Source: Trebonia sp035571275
GTDB taxonomy: Bacteria; Actinomycetota; Actinomycetes; Streptosporangiales; Streptosporangiaceae
Direction: 5' to 3'
DNA: 26,469 nt
Assembly: GCA_035571275.1 (NCBI GenBank)
Contig: DATMKQ010000379.1
Location: 1 to 26,469 of the forward strand
Made by a program: the position numbers and the translations under genes. Position 1 is the stretch's first letter. The number at the start of each line of letters is the position of its first letter. Below are positions 7,729 to 15,172 of the stretch, in pieces. A model generated the notes under the pieces. The model was not told the DNA's origin. It saw only the letters and a program-made list of their open reading frames with translations, and made no database searches.

Positions 7729-7776
7729 TACTGCTGAAGATTTGACTGCCTATGACCGGTCAAATATTCAGCAGTA
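7729..7776. repeat. Large near-perfect hairpin (17-bp imperfect inverted repeat)
   Basis: TACTGCTGAA (7729-7738) pairs with TTCAGCAGTA (7767-7776), and ATTTGAC (7740-7746) pairs with GTCAAAT (7759-7765). One G/A mismatch separates the two stems, and the loop is 12 nt. The structure is not G/C-rich and has no T-run, so it is a poor intrinsic terminator. It could be an operator, a recombination site or the end of a decayed mobile element. Confidence 0.6.
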
Positions 7777-7900
7777 TCGGAAACCGGGCCTCTCCCGAAC
7801 GGACCGGGGCTCCGCTGGCTCTCCGCCCGCCGCCGTAGGTGTCTCTAACCGCGGATTTGGCGCGACGGTAGCCACCTGGGTTCCCTCCCGCAACGCCTAG

Positions 7901-8183
7901 TTCAGCAAAGCCGGTTTCACCCGACACAGGTTCATCATCGGGACCGTCGGGGTGAGCGCGGTGGCGGCGCTGGGCGGGACCGTCGTCCGGGCGCCGCGTG
8001 CGCTCGCCGGCACCGCCCCGAGCGGACCGCCGACCACGACGCTGCCGCTGCCCAATCACCTTCCAGTACTTCGCGATCCCCGCGGTGACCAACGAGGCCG
8101 GCTCGGCGCACGACGGCACGACCATGCTGCCCTCGGCGCCGACGGAGAAGTTCGTTTTCGGCCGGCGGGTCGGCCAACGGTAG
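7901..8183 (+). pseudogene. Frameshifted remnant of a gene for a Tat/Sec-exported protein
   Basis: From 7901 to about 8058 one frame reads TRHRFIIGTVGVSAVAALGG and then APRALAG, which looks like a basic N-region, hydrophobic core and AxA-like cleavage site of an export signal, with high third-position G/C. From about 8055 to the TAG at 8181-8183 the coding bias moves to another frame (ITFQYFAIPAVTNEAGSAHD, then TTMLPSAPTEKFVFG). No start codon fits the 5' end, because a stop lies directly before 7901. I read this as the start of a secreted-protein gene broken by a one-base indel near 8056 and cut short at both ends. I do not recognise the family. Confidence 0.5.
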
Positions 8184-8204
8184 CAGCGAGAGGGCCGCGG
8201 CTTG

Positions 8205-8266
8205 AGAGCCGCCACTATTCGTTCGGGATCATCATTAGATTTTTCCGAACGGCCGGTGGCGGCTCT
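8205..8266. terminator. Long two-tier hairpin, possible bidirectional terminator or element end
   Basis: The outer stem is AGAGCCGCCAC (8205-8215) with GTGGCGGCTCT (8256-8266). The inner stem is CGTTCGG (8220-8226) with CCGAACG (8245-8251), with 4-nt bulges on each side and an 18-nt loop. It lies 21 nt after the stop of the relic gene. The short TTT after the outer stem makes termination possible, but the long arms also suit the fold-back of a small non-autonomous element. Confidence 0.5.
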
Positions 8267-8380
8267 TTCGCGTCGCCGCGTCCCCCGTGAACCGCCCGCG
8301 AAGCACATACGTGTTGATATCGGGAGGCGACCGCTAGCTACCGCGAAGAACCTGCGCGGAAATGACTGAGGGGGACGCAG

Positions 8381-8857
8381 GTGCAGGAACGGAATGATTT
8401 GGCCGGGCCGGAACGCCGCTCGCGAGCGGGCCGTCCGGAGCGCGTGATTGACCCAGCGGACGGCCCGCTGTCCAGCTTCGCGCACGCGCTGCGGCAGGCC
8501 CGCGCGGCCGCCGGGTACCCGACCTACCGGGCGCTCGCCAGGAGGGCGCTGTTCGCGCCGTCCGTCCTGTCCACGGCGGCGAGCGGGATGACTCTCCCCA
8601 CGCTGGAAGTCACCCTCGCGTACGCCAGCGCCTGCGGCGCCGACACCGCCGAGTGGCGCAAGCGCTGGGAAGAGGTCGCGGCCGAACTGGCCACCAAGCC
8701 GCGAGCCGACTGGCGTTACAGGCCCAGGCGGCGGGACAGGTCGGAAGCGAGCACACCCGCCGGGTCGAGTTCGGCGCGGCGCTTGCGGAACTCGGGCAGC
8801 CGCGGGTACATGTCCTCGAGCACGGCGGCCGGGACCCGCGAGTCCTTCGCCAGGTAA
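8381..8857 (+). pseudogene. HTH-domain stump of a truncated large regulatory (probably nSTAND/WD40-type) protein
   Basis: The GTG at 8381 has a good ribosome-binding site (AGGGGG, 6 nt away). Residues 1 to about 110 form a recognisable actinomycete HTH domain: GPLSSFAHALRQARAAAGYP, TYRALARRALFAPSVLS, TAASGMTLPTLEVTLAYASA and a Trp-containing EWRKRWEEVAAEL helix. From family knowledge, this form usually begins proteins of many hundreds of residues that carry an nSTAND NTPase and repeats. Here coding character ends at about 8715, exactly where the oppositely oriented oxidase gene ends, and the frame then runs 142 nt antisense through that gene to a chance stop. The body of the gene has probably been lost. 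A functional short HTH protein cannot be excluded. Confidence 0.6.
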
Positions 8858-10086
8858 ACCCGTCCGCCGTGGCGGACCACTAGCCGATCGAGCTCGTCGA
8901 GCATCGGGCCGAGCCCAGGCGTGCGCGCCGGGAAGTCGAGCGCCAGCGTCCAACCGGGGACCGGGAACGATAGCAGCCCGGGATCGGCCGCGCCGAAGCG
9001 CTTGAGCACGGTCACGAACGACGGCGCCGGATGGGAGCTGACCAGCTCGAACGACCGGCGGACCGCGCTTTCCGCGCCGAACGGCACGACGTACTGGTAC
9101 TGGCGGAAGCCGCCAGGGCCGTAGACCCGGTTCCAGTTCCTGATCCCGTCGAGCGGGTGGAAGAACTGGCCGATCGTCTGCAGCTCGCCCTCGCGCAGCC
9201 GGGGCGCCTTCCGGTACCAGACCTCGTTGGCGAACCGGACCGTGTACCGGTTGATCAGCCCGGGCGGGAACGCGGGCGGCGCACCGAGCCTGGCCCGCGG
9301 ATCGAACGCGAACGGGTCGTCCCTCTCCTTCGCGGTCAGGCCGGTTAGGTCGGCGGGCTCGGCGAAGTCGCCGCTGGTGATGATCGACCGGCCCAGCCCG
9401 CGGCCCCGGGCGAGGCTGTCGGACCAGGCGACCGTGTAGCCGGACGTGCGGTCGCGGGTGGCGAGCACCGCCATCGTCTCGTCGATGTCGGCGGTCCGCA
9501 CCGTGTCCACCTTGACCCGCGACGTGCCCACCCGCTTGAGCTGAACGGTCGCGCGGACGATGAACCCGGTCAGCCCCATCCCGCCGGCCGTGATCCAGAA
9601 GAGCTCGTCGGCCGGGGTCACCGTGCGCAGATCACCGCCGGGCAGCAGCAGGTCGAACGACCAGACGTGGCCCGCGAAGCTGCCCGCGACGTGGTGGTTC
9701 TTGCCGTGCACGTCCGCGGCGATCGCGCCGCCGATCGTCACCTGCCTGGTGCCAGGCGAGACGGGCACGAACCAGCCGAGCGGCAGCCCCGCCACCATGA
9801 GCCGCTCCAGGCTGACGCCGGCCTCGCAGACCGCCACCCCGGTGGCCTCGTCCAGGCTCAGGATCCGGTTGAGCCGGCTGGTAGACAGCACTAGGCCCTG
9901 CGCGCACTGCGCCGCGTTGTTGTAGCTGCGGCCCAGGCCACGGGGAATCGCTCCGCCTCCCCCGGCGGCCGCCCGCAGCAGCGCGGCGGCCTCCGTCTCG
10001 CCGGCCGGCTCGGCTAGTTCGGCCGAGGACGGCGTGATCCGGCCCCAGCCGGTCAGGGTAACGGTGCGGCTCGCCATGGCACGCAT
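8716..10086 (-). CDS. dprE1: DprE1-like FAD-dependent oxidase (decaprenylphosphoryl-ribose oxidase family)
   Basis: Protein of 456 residues. The FAD-linked N-terminal domain has IPRGLGRSYNNAAQ and VTIGGAIAADVHGKNHHVAG; the GKNHH segment is a DprE1 hallmark. The C-terminal half has FFHPLDGIRNWNRVYGPGGF, RQYQYVVPFG and YLAKDSR, the last with the Lys equivalent to Lys418 of the mycobacterial enzyme. DprE1 oxidises decaprenylphosphoryl-ribose in the route to arabinan donors. No dprE2 gene lies beside it. Ala382 lies in PGWTLALDF, where M. tuberculosis DprE1 has Cys387, the benzothiazinone target. The start is ATG 10086 or ATG 10077; neither has a clear ribosome-binding site. The physiological substrate in this organism is uncertain. 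Confidence 0.9.
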   Translation of the reverse strand: MRAMASRTVTLTGWGRITPSSAELAEPAGETEAAALLRAAAGGGGAIPRGLGRSYNNAAQCAQGLVLSTSRLNRILSLDEATGVAVCEAGVSLERLMVAGLPLGWFVPVSPGTRQVTIGGAIAADVHGKNHHVAGSFAGHVWSFDLLLPGGDLRTVTPADELFWITAGGMGLTGFIVRATVQLKRVGTSRVKVDTVRTADIDETMAVLATRDRTSGYTVAWSDSLARGRGLGRSIITSGDFAEPADLTGLTAKERDDPFAFDPRARLGAPPAFPPGLINRYTVRFANEVWYRKAPRLREGELQTIGQFFHPLDGIRNWNRVYGPGGFRQYQYVVPFGAESAVRRSFELVSSHPAPSFVTVLKRFGAADPGLLSFPVPGWTLALDFPARTPGLGPMLDELDRLVVRHGGRVYLAKDSRVPAAVLEDMYPRLPEFRKRRAELDPAGVLASDLSRRLGL

Positions 10087-10160
10087 GTTAGCCGCTGAGC
10101 CGCTTGGCGGCCGGGACGGCGGGGGTGGAGCGCTTCATCGGGCCGTCATACCGGTTCCCT

Positions 10161-11126
10161 ATGCTACTGCTCGTGCGTTTCGCAGCCGTCGCCAGCGTGG
10201 CCGCCAGCCTGGCCGCCACCGGCCTGGCCGCTCTCACCGTGGGGTGTACCCGCACCCCGGCGGCCGCGCCAGCCGCCAACACCGCTCCCGTGGCGACCAG
10301 CAGCGCGTCCGGGGCGGGAAAGGAGACAGCGACGCGGGCGCCCAGCGTCACGCCGACTCCGAAGCCGAAACCGAAACCGAAACCGAAACCGGCGCCTCAG
10401 GCGCGCGTGACCGTGTACGAAGTTCGTGCCAGTGACGGGTCGCTGGTGACGGTCGCGGTCTTCCGTGGCCCGGTCAGGTACGTGCTGCACAACGGCAGCC
10501 TGGACCCCGGGTACGCGGCGGCCGTCAGGGGCGTGCGGGCGGGCCCGGCCATTGGCGACGCCGAACGCAAGCACCTGCTGGCCGCCTTTAACGGCGGGTT
10601 CAAGCTGGGCGTCGGCGCGGGCGGCTACGAGCAGGAAGGCCACGTGATCAGCCCGCTGCTTAGCGGCTACGCCAGCCTGATCATCGACCGGTCGGGCCGA
10701 GGTCGGATCGCGGTATGGGGCGACGGTGCGCCGGCGGCCGGGGAGGCCGTTTACAGCGTCCGGCAGAACCTGCAGCCGCTCGTCGAGCACGGGCGGCCGA
10801 CCGCGGCCGCCTCCGACTGGTACGAGTGGGGCGCCACCCTCGGCGGCGGCGAGGACGTCGCGCGCAGCGCGCTGGGCGAGGACAGCGCGGGCGACCTGCT
10901 CTACGCCGGCAGCATGTCAGCCAGCCCGATGGACATGGCGCAGGCGCTGGCCGGCAAGGGAGCGCGGATTGGGATGGAACTGGACATCAACCCGGAGTGG
11001 GTCCAGCTCGACGTCGCGCCCCGGCCAGGCGGTGCGCTGCGGACGGCGGTGCCGGGCCAGAACCGGCCCGCCGACCAGTACATCTGGGGCTGGAGCCGCG
11101 ACTTCATCACCGTGCTCGCCGGTTAG
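10161..11126 (+). CDS. Secreted phosphodiester glycosidase (NAGPA)-domain lipoprotein candidate
   Basis: Protein of 321 residues from ATG 10161, which begins a hydrophobic export signal (LLLVRFAAVASVAASLAATG) ending in LTVGC, a lipobox-like Cys. A Thr/Ala/Pro-rich linker follows, including a Pro-Lys dipeptide run, and then a phosphodiester glycosidase domain (DUF2233/NAGPA): HLLAAFNGGFKLG, a GYASLIIDRSGRGRIAVWG segment and IGMELDINPEWVQLD. The family cleaves sugar-phosphate diester bonds, and bacterial members are mostly uncharacterised. It is divergent from the DprE1-like gene with about 75 nt between them, so a joint role in envelope polysaccharide is possible. The longer frame from 10104 would precede the signal peptide with a non-signal segment. 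Confidence 0.85.
   Translation: MLLLVRFAAVASVAASLAATGLAALTVGCTRTPAAAPAANTAPVATSSASGAGKETATRAPSVTPTPKPKPKPKPKPAPQARVTVYEVRASDGSLVTVAVFRGPVRYVLHNGSLDPGYAAAVRGVRAGPAIGDAERKHLLAAFNGGFKLGVGAGGYEQEGHVISPLLSGYASLIIDRSGRGRIAVWGDGAPAAGEAVYSVRQNLQPLVEHGRPTAAASDWYEWGATLGGGEDVARSALGEDSAGDLLYAGSMSASPMDMAQALAGKGARIGMELDINPEWVQLDVAPRPGGALRTAVPGQNRPADQYIWGWSRDFITVLAG
10359..10391 (+). repeat. Hexanucleotide tandem repeat encoding a Pro-Lys run
   Basis: CCGAAG is followed by four copies of CCGAAA and a partial CCG. It encodes alternating Pro and Lys in the linker between the signal peptide and the catalytic domain of the phosphodiester glycosidase-like protein. Because the unit is six bases, copy-number change would alter linker length without shifting the frame. 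Confidence 0.85.
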
Positions 11127-11164
11127 CCTGGCGCGAAGTTTCTGGCATCGTGGCGGGAATCGTC

Positions 11165-12697
11165 TCAGACGCCGTACGCGCGGTAGATCGTCTCGGTCGA
11201 GGTGTCGCCGTGGGTATCGGTGACCTCGGACCGGAGCGTGACGAAGCCGCTGGCCGGGTTGCGGACGTAGGCCGTCCAGCCGCCGCTGGTGTGCTTGACG
11301 GTTACTTTCGACCAGTTGGCCCCGCCGTTGTCCGATGCCCAGACCTGGACCGACTTGACGGTATCGGAGAACGTGGGGACGTTCGGGTTGCCGGGGCGGC
11401 TGAGGTACACGCGGACCGCTGACACCGATCGCGGCGCCGCCTGGTTGGCCATGCTCAGGCCCTGCGGGACCAGGCTCGCCAGGTACACGGGCGCGGCCTG
11501 GGTCTGGCCGGGTGAGGCGTAGAAGTGCCAGGAGAGCGTGTCGCTCGGAGTGAGGATCGCGGCGGGGAAGGTGAGCCCCGGGTAGTAGCGGCGCGCGTCC
11601 ACCGTCATCGTGTACCAGCCCGCGCTGGCGATGTGCTCGGCGAAGTCGGGGAACGAATTTCCGTACGTCGAGACGTTGCGCTTGGCGAGCTGGTGGCCGT
11701 TCAGGCTGAGCGTGATCGTGTTATTGATGCTCGCCTCGTACCCGAGGCCGTCGGGGTCAGTGATCGTCGATGACGGGAAGAACTCGATGCTGTGCCGCCA
11801 GATCATCGGCAGCCACCCGGTTGGCCCCCACGCCGCCGCGTAGTAGACCAGCCAGTCCGAGCGTCCCTTGACGAAGTTGACAGGGACGAAGAAGCCGCCG
11901 ATGTCATCGCTCTGGTTTCCGATAGCGACGGAATCGTCGGTCCTGACGATCCACCGCCCGGGCGAGACCAGCGTGCTCGCGCGATAGGGCGCGGCCTGCT
12001 GCGCGAGCGTCCCCGCCAAGTCCGTCTGGCAGTTGACGCCGTTGGCTACCTCGGGCTGCAAGGTCGCATCCGTTTCGTACGCGTCCTGTTCGCCGCTGTG
12101 CACGGACAAGGTTAGCCGCGCCAGGCTGGACGACCGCCAGGCGCCGCCCGGATTCGCGGGCACGCCCGCGGTCGTGAGCGCGGAGAGTTGCGCCCCCTGC
12201 CCGGTCACGAGGTAGGCGAAGCTGAACACCGACGAGGAGTTGGGTACCGCGAAGACCGAGTTGGCCGACCCGAACAGCTCCACCCGCGAGATGCCCGCGC
12301 AGACCCGGGCATCGGTGTCGTCGTCGACCGGCTTGCCGTTCAGCGTGACCTTGATCAGCCGCCCCTGCCGGGCGTCCAGGGTCACCGTGGTCCGGCCGCT
12401 GACCGTCACCAGCTTGTCGGCGAGGGTCCCCGTCGTGGCGTCCTGGATCCCCGACATCACCGCGTAGCGCCCGTCAGGGACGTTGAACGCGTGGCCCGAG
12501 GTGCCGTCGTATTCGGTGTCACCGGCCAGGTTCACCGCGACGATCGAGGACGAGACATCGTGGCCGGTGCGCGCGATCGTGGTGACCAGCAGCGAACCGC
12601 CGGACGCGCTGGCGGGCAGCACCTGCCCGAGGAGGATGAGCGGAGCCGGGATCAGCGCCGCCGCCGTGAAGGCCAACACCCGTGAGATACGCCGCAT
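11165..12697 (-). CDS. Large secreted protein of unknown function
   Basis: Protein of about 510 residues. ATG 12697 is preceded by AAGGA at about 8 nt and begins a signal peptide (MRRISRVLAFTAAALIPAPL, with cleavage likely after PASASG). An upstream GTG at 12715 has less support. The middle contains beta-rich segments with no family I can name. The last 110 residues or so (from SVSAVRVYLSRPG through SVQVWASDNGGANWSKVTV to TIYRAYGV) resemble a C-terminal module that I associate with actinomycete secreted S8 peptidases. No Asp/His/Ser protease motifs are present, so this is not a protease. It probably folds as tandem Ig-like or carbohydrate-binding domains. It converges with the preceding gene, 38 nt apart. 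Confidence 0.82.
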   Translation of the reverse strand: MRRISRVLAFTAAALIPAPLILLGQVLPASASGGSLLVTTIARTGHDVSSSIVAVNLAGDTEYDGTSGHAFNVPDGRYAVMSGIQDATTGTLADKLVTVSGRTTVTLDARQGRLIKVTLNGKPVDDDTDARVCAGISRVELFGSANSVFAVPNSSSVFSFAYLVTGQGAQLSALTTAGVPANPGGAWRSSSLARLTLSVHSGEQDAYETDATLQPEVANGVNCQTDLAGTLAQQAAPYRASTLVSPGRWIVRTDDSVAIGNQSDDIGGFFVPVNFVKGRSDWLVYYAAAWGPTGWLPMIWRHSIEFFPSSTITDPDGLGYEASINNTITLSLNGHQLAKRNVSTYGNSFPDFAEHIASAGWYTMTVDARRYYPGLTFPAAILTPSDTLSWHFYASPGQTQAAPVYLASLVPQGLSMANQAAPRSVSAVRVYLSRPGNPNVPTFSDTVKSVQVWASDNGGANWSKVTVKHTSGGWTAYVRNPASGFVTLRSEVTDTHGDTSTETIYRAYGV

Positions 12698-12738
12698 GTC
12701 CCCGTCCTTCGCCACGCCCCGAAAGCTAAGTCAGCGGG

Positions 12739-12784
12739 ATCATATCGGGGAACGGGGACAATTGTTCCTATTCACGGCCGTGAA
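12739..12784 (-). promoter_or_regulatory. Promoter/operator region of the secreted-protein gene
   Basis: TATGAT (12744 to 12739 on the minus strand) is a good -10 candidate 41 nt before the start codon. Upstream are GGAAC, which could be an ECF-type -35, and a perfect 14-bp palindrome TTCACGGCCGTGAA at 12771-12784. No spacing fits one sigma factor cleanly, so the promoter class is open. Confidence 0.35.
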
Positions 12785-12790
12785 ATTTTC

Positions 12791-12964
12791 TCAGCCAGAC
12801 AGCGACTCGGTCACCAGCGCCTGCCAGGTTTGCGGGCCGACGATTCCGTCCACGGAGAAACCGCGGACCTGATGCGCCATGGCCTGCTGGAACGCGCGGA
12901 CGGCGGCCTGCGTCTTAGGCCCGTAGACGCCGTCGACGGCCAGTGACCGCGCGGCAGACGGATT
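12791..12964 (-). pseudogene. Orphan peptidoglycan-binding module, in frame directly after the copA stop
   Basis: The 57 codons after the copA TGA, in the same frame, read NPSAARSLAVDGVYGPKTQA, AVRAFQQAMA and FSVDGIVGPQTWQALVTE, and end at a TGA. The two VDGxxGPxT turns and the AVRAFQQ helix identify a PG_binding_1-type domain. No ATG, GTG or TTG lies between the copA stop and the domain core; the only ATG is internal. It is most simply the 3' remnant of a cell-wall-binding protein gene whose front was replaced by copA. Readthrough of the copA TGA would instead add it to the ATPase C-terminus. Third-position G/C is still high, so decay is recent or absent. Confidence 0.7.
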
Positions 12965-15172
12965 TCAGGCGCGGGCGGCGAACCGGCGCAGCCGCAGGCT
13001 GTTCGTCACCACGAACACCGAGCTGAACGCCATCGCGGCCGCCGCGATCATCGGGTTGAGCAGGCCGGAGGCGGCCACCGGGATCGCGAGCACGTTGTAT
13101 CCGAACGCCCAGAACAGGTTGCCCTTGATCGTCGAGAGGGTCCGCCTGGACAGCGCGATCGCGTCAGGCACGGCTCGCAGGTCGCCGCGGACCAGCGTCA
13201 GGTCGCTGGCCTCGATGGCGACGTCGGTACCGGTGCCCATCGCCAGGCCGAGGTCAGCCTGGGCGAGCGCGGCGGCGTCGTTGACTCCGTCGCCGACCAT
13301 CGCCACGACGTGCCCGTCCCGCTGCAGGCGCCTGATCGCGGCGAGCTTCCCCTCGGGCAGCACGCCGGCTATCACGTCGGCACTGTCGATGCCGACGGCC
13401 TCAGCGGCGGCATGGGCCGCCTTCGCGTTGTCGCCGGTCAGCAGCATCGGCCGCAGCCCCTGTCGGCGCAGCCTCGCGACCGCCTCGGCCGACGTGGGCC
13501 GAACCGCGTCGGCGACCGCGAAGAAGCCGCGCACCTGACCATCCCAGCCGCAGAACACCACGGTGTTCCCTGCGGCCTCCGCGTCCGCGGCCTGGTCGGC
13601 GAGCACCGGGGAGAGCTTCATGTCCCAGGTCCGCGCGAGCCACGCCGGCCGGCCGAGCGCCACGGTGCGCTCGTCCGCCGCGCCGCTCACGCCGAGCCCT
13701 CGCGTGTTCGCGAACCCGGTGACGTCGGGCAGGGTCGCGCCGGGCTCCAGCCGGCTCCTGGCCGCCGCGGCGATGGCGGCGCCCACCGGGTGCTCCGAGG
13801 CGTCCTCCACCGCACCGGCCACCCGGAGCAGTTCCGTCGCGTCGCCGCCGGGCGCGACGACCATGCTCGCCATCGTCATCTGCCCGGTCGTCACCGTCCC
13901 CGTCTTGTCGAGCACGACGGTGTCCACGCGCCTAGTCGACTCCAGCACTTCCGGCCCCTTGATCAAGATGCCGAGCTGAGCGCCGCGCCCGGTGCCGACG
14001 AGGATCGCCGTCGGGGTCGCCAGGCCCATCGCGCACGGGCAGGCGATGATCAGCACCGCGACCGCGGCGGTGAACGCGGCGCCCGCCGAGGCGCCGGCGG
14101 CCAGCCAGCCGGCCAGCGTGGCCACCGCGAGCGCGAGCACGACGGGGACGAAGACGGCAGAAACCCGGTCCGCCAGCCGCTGCACCGGCGCCTTCCCCGT
14201 CTGCGCCTCGGTGACCAGCCTGGCCATCTGGGCGAGCTGGGTGTCCGCACCCACCCGCGTGGCGCGGACCACGAGCCTGCCGTCGGCGTTCACGCAACCG
14301 CCGGTCACCGCGTCGCCGGGCCGCACCTCGACGGGCACCGGCTCGCCCGTCAGCATCGAGGTGTCGACCGCCGAGTGTCCCGACACGATCACGCCGTCGG
14401 TAGCTATCTTCTCCCCCGGGCGGACCACGAACTCGTCGCCGACGCTGAGCCGCCCGGCCGGCACCAGGATCTCCCGGCCGTCCCGTAGCACGCGGGCGTC
14501 CTTCGCGCCGAGCGAGAGCAGTGCCCGCAGCGCCGCACCCGCCCGGCGCTTCGCCCCTGCCTCGAGGTAGCGCCCGAGCAGGATGAGCGTGGTGACCGAC
14601 GCCGCAACCTCTAGGTACAGGTCGCCTGACCCGCTGAGCAGCGCTACGAGCGACCGCAGGTACGCGGCGGCCACGCCCACGCTGACCAGGGTGTCCATGG
14701 TCGCGGTCGCATGCCGGGCACCGACCACGGCCGCGCGGTGAAAGGGCCAGGCGCCCCACGTCGCCACCGGCGTGGCCAGCGCGAACGAGACCCATTCCCA
14801 GCCGGGGAACCGGGCGCCCATGGCGAACGCGACGACAGGCACCGTCAGCGTGAGGCAGACGAGCAGCCGGGTGCGCAGCGCGACGGCATCGCCGTCGCCC
14901 GTGTCCTGGCTGGCCTCGGCCGCGCCTTGATCACGATCGTCTTCGTTCCGCCGGCCGGCGTCTCCGGCGGGCACCGTGGCCTTGTACCCGGCACGCTCGA
15001 CGGCCGCGACGAGATCGTCGACGGGTACCGCCTCGGGAAAGCTCACCCGGGCCGTCTCGGTGGCGAAGTTGACCGTCGCCGTGACACCGTCGAGCTTGTT
15101 CAGCTTCCGCTCGATCCGCGCCCCGCAGGAGGCGCAGGTCATCCCGCCGATGGCCAGGTCCGTGGTGCTCAT
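12965..15172 (-). CDS. copA: Copper-exporting P1B-type ATPase CopA
   Basis: Integral membrane Cu(I) pump of 735 residues. In order: an N-terminal heavy-metal-binding domain with GGMTCASC (Cys13, Cys16); a linker rich in Asp/Glu; transmembrane helices; the actuator TGEP (285-288); the membrane metal site CPC (378-380, in IIACPCAMGLATP, with Met where Leu is usual); the phosphorylation site DKTGT (Asp422); SEHPVG (His461-Pro462) for ATP binding; MVGDGVND; and final helices with YNVLAIPVAA and MAFSSV. This is the pattern of CopA rather than Zn/Cd pumps. The ATG overlaps the chaperone stop (ATGA). It is the last intact gene of csoR-copZ-copA. After its TGA an in-frame peptidoglycan-binding remnant follows. 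Confidence 0.97.
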   Translation of the reverse strand: MSTTDLAIGGMTCASCGARIERKLNKLDGVTATVNFATETARVSFPEAVPVDDLVAAVERAGYKATVPAGDAGRRNEDDRDQGAAEASQDTGDGDAVALRTRLLVCLTLTVPVVAFAMGARFPGWEWVSFALATPVATWGAWPFHRAAVVGARHATATMDTLVSVGVAAAYLRSLVALLSGSGDLYLEVAASVTTLILLGRYLEAGAKRRAGAALRALLSLGAKDARVLRDGREILVPAGRLSVGDEFVVRPGEKIATDGVIVSGHSAVDTSMLTGEPVPVEVRPGDAVTGGCVNADGRLVVRATRVGADTQLAQMARLVTEAQTGKAPVQRLADRVSAVFVPVVLALAVATLAGWLAAGASAGAAFTAAVAVLIIACPCAMGLATPTAILVGTGRGAQLGILIKGPEVLESTRRVDTVVLDKTGTVTTGQMTMASMVVAPGGDATELLRVAGAVEDASEHPVGAAIAAAARSRLEPGATLPDVTGFANTRGLGVSGAADERTVALGRPAWLARTWDMKLSPVLADQAADAEAAGNTVVFCGWDGQVRGFFAVADAVRPTSAEAVARLRRQGLRPMLLTGDNAKAAHAAAEAVGIDSADVIAGVLPEGKLAAIRRLQRDGHVVAMVGDGVNDAAALAQADLGLAMGTGTDVAIEASDLTLVRGDLRAVPDAIALSRRTLSTIKGNLFWAFGYNVLAIPVAASGLLNPMIAAAAMAFSSVFVVTNSLRLRRFAARA

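Noticed and set aside
7760..8953. A long minus-strand ORF of 397 codons across the decay zone
   Set aside because: Its composition is Arg/Gly/Pro-rich and it is the antisense of the relic gene and HTH stump. Third-position bias supports the plus strand.
10104..10160. N-terminal extension of the phosphodiester glycosidase-like gene
   Set aside because: The 19 extra residues would precede a complete signal peptide; the ATG at 10161 fits an exported protein better.
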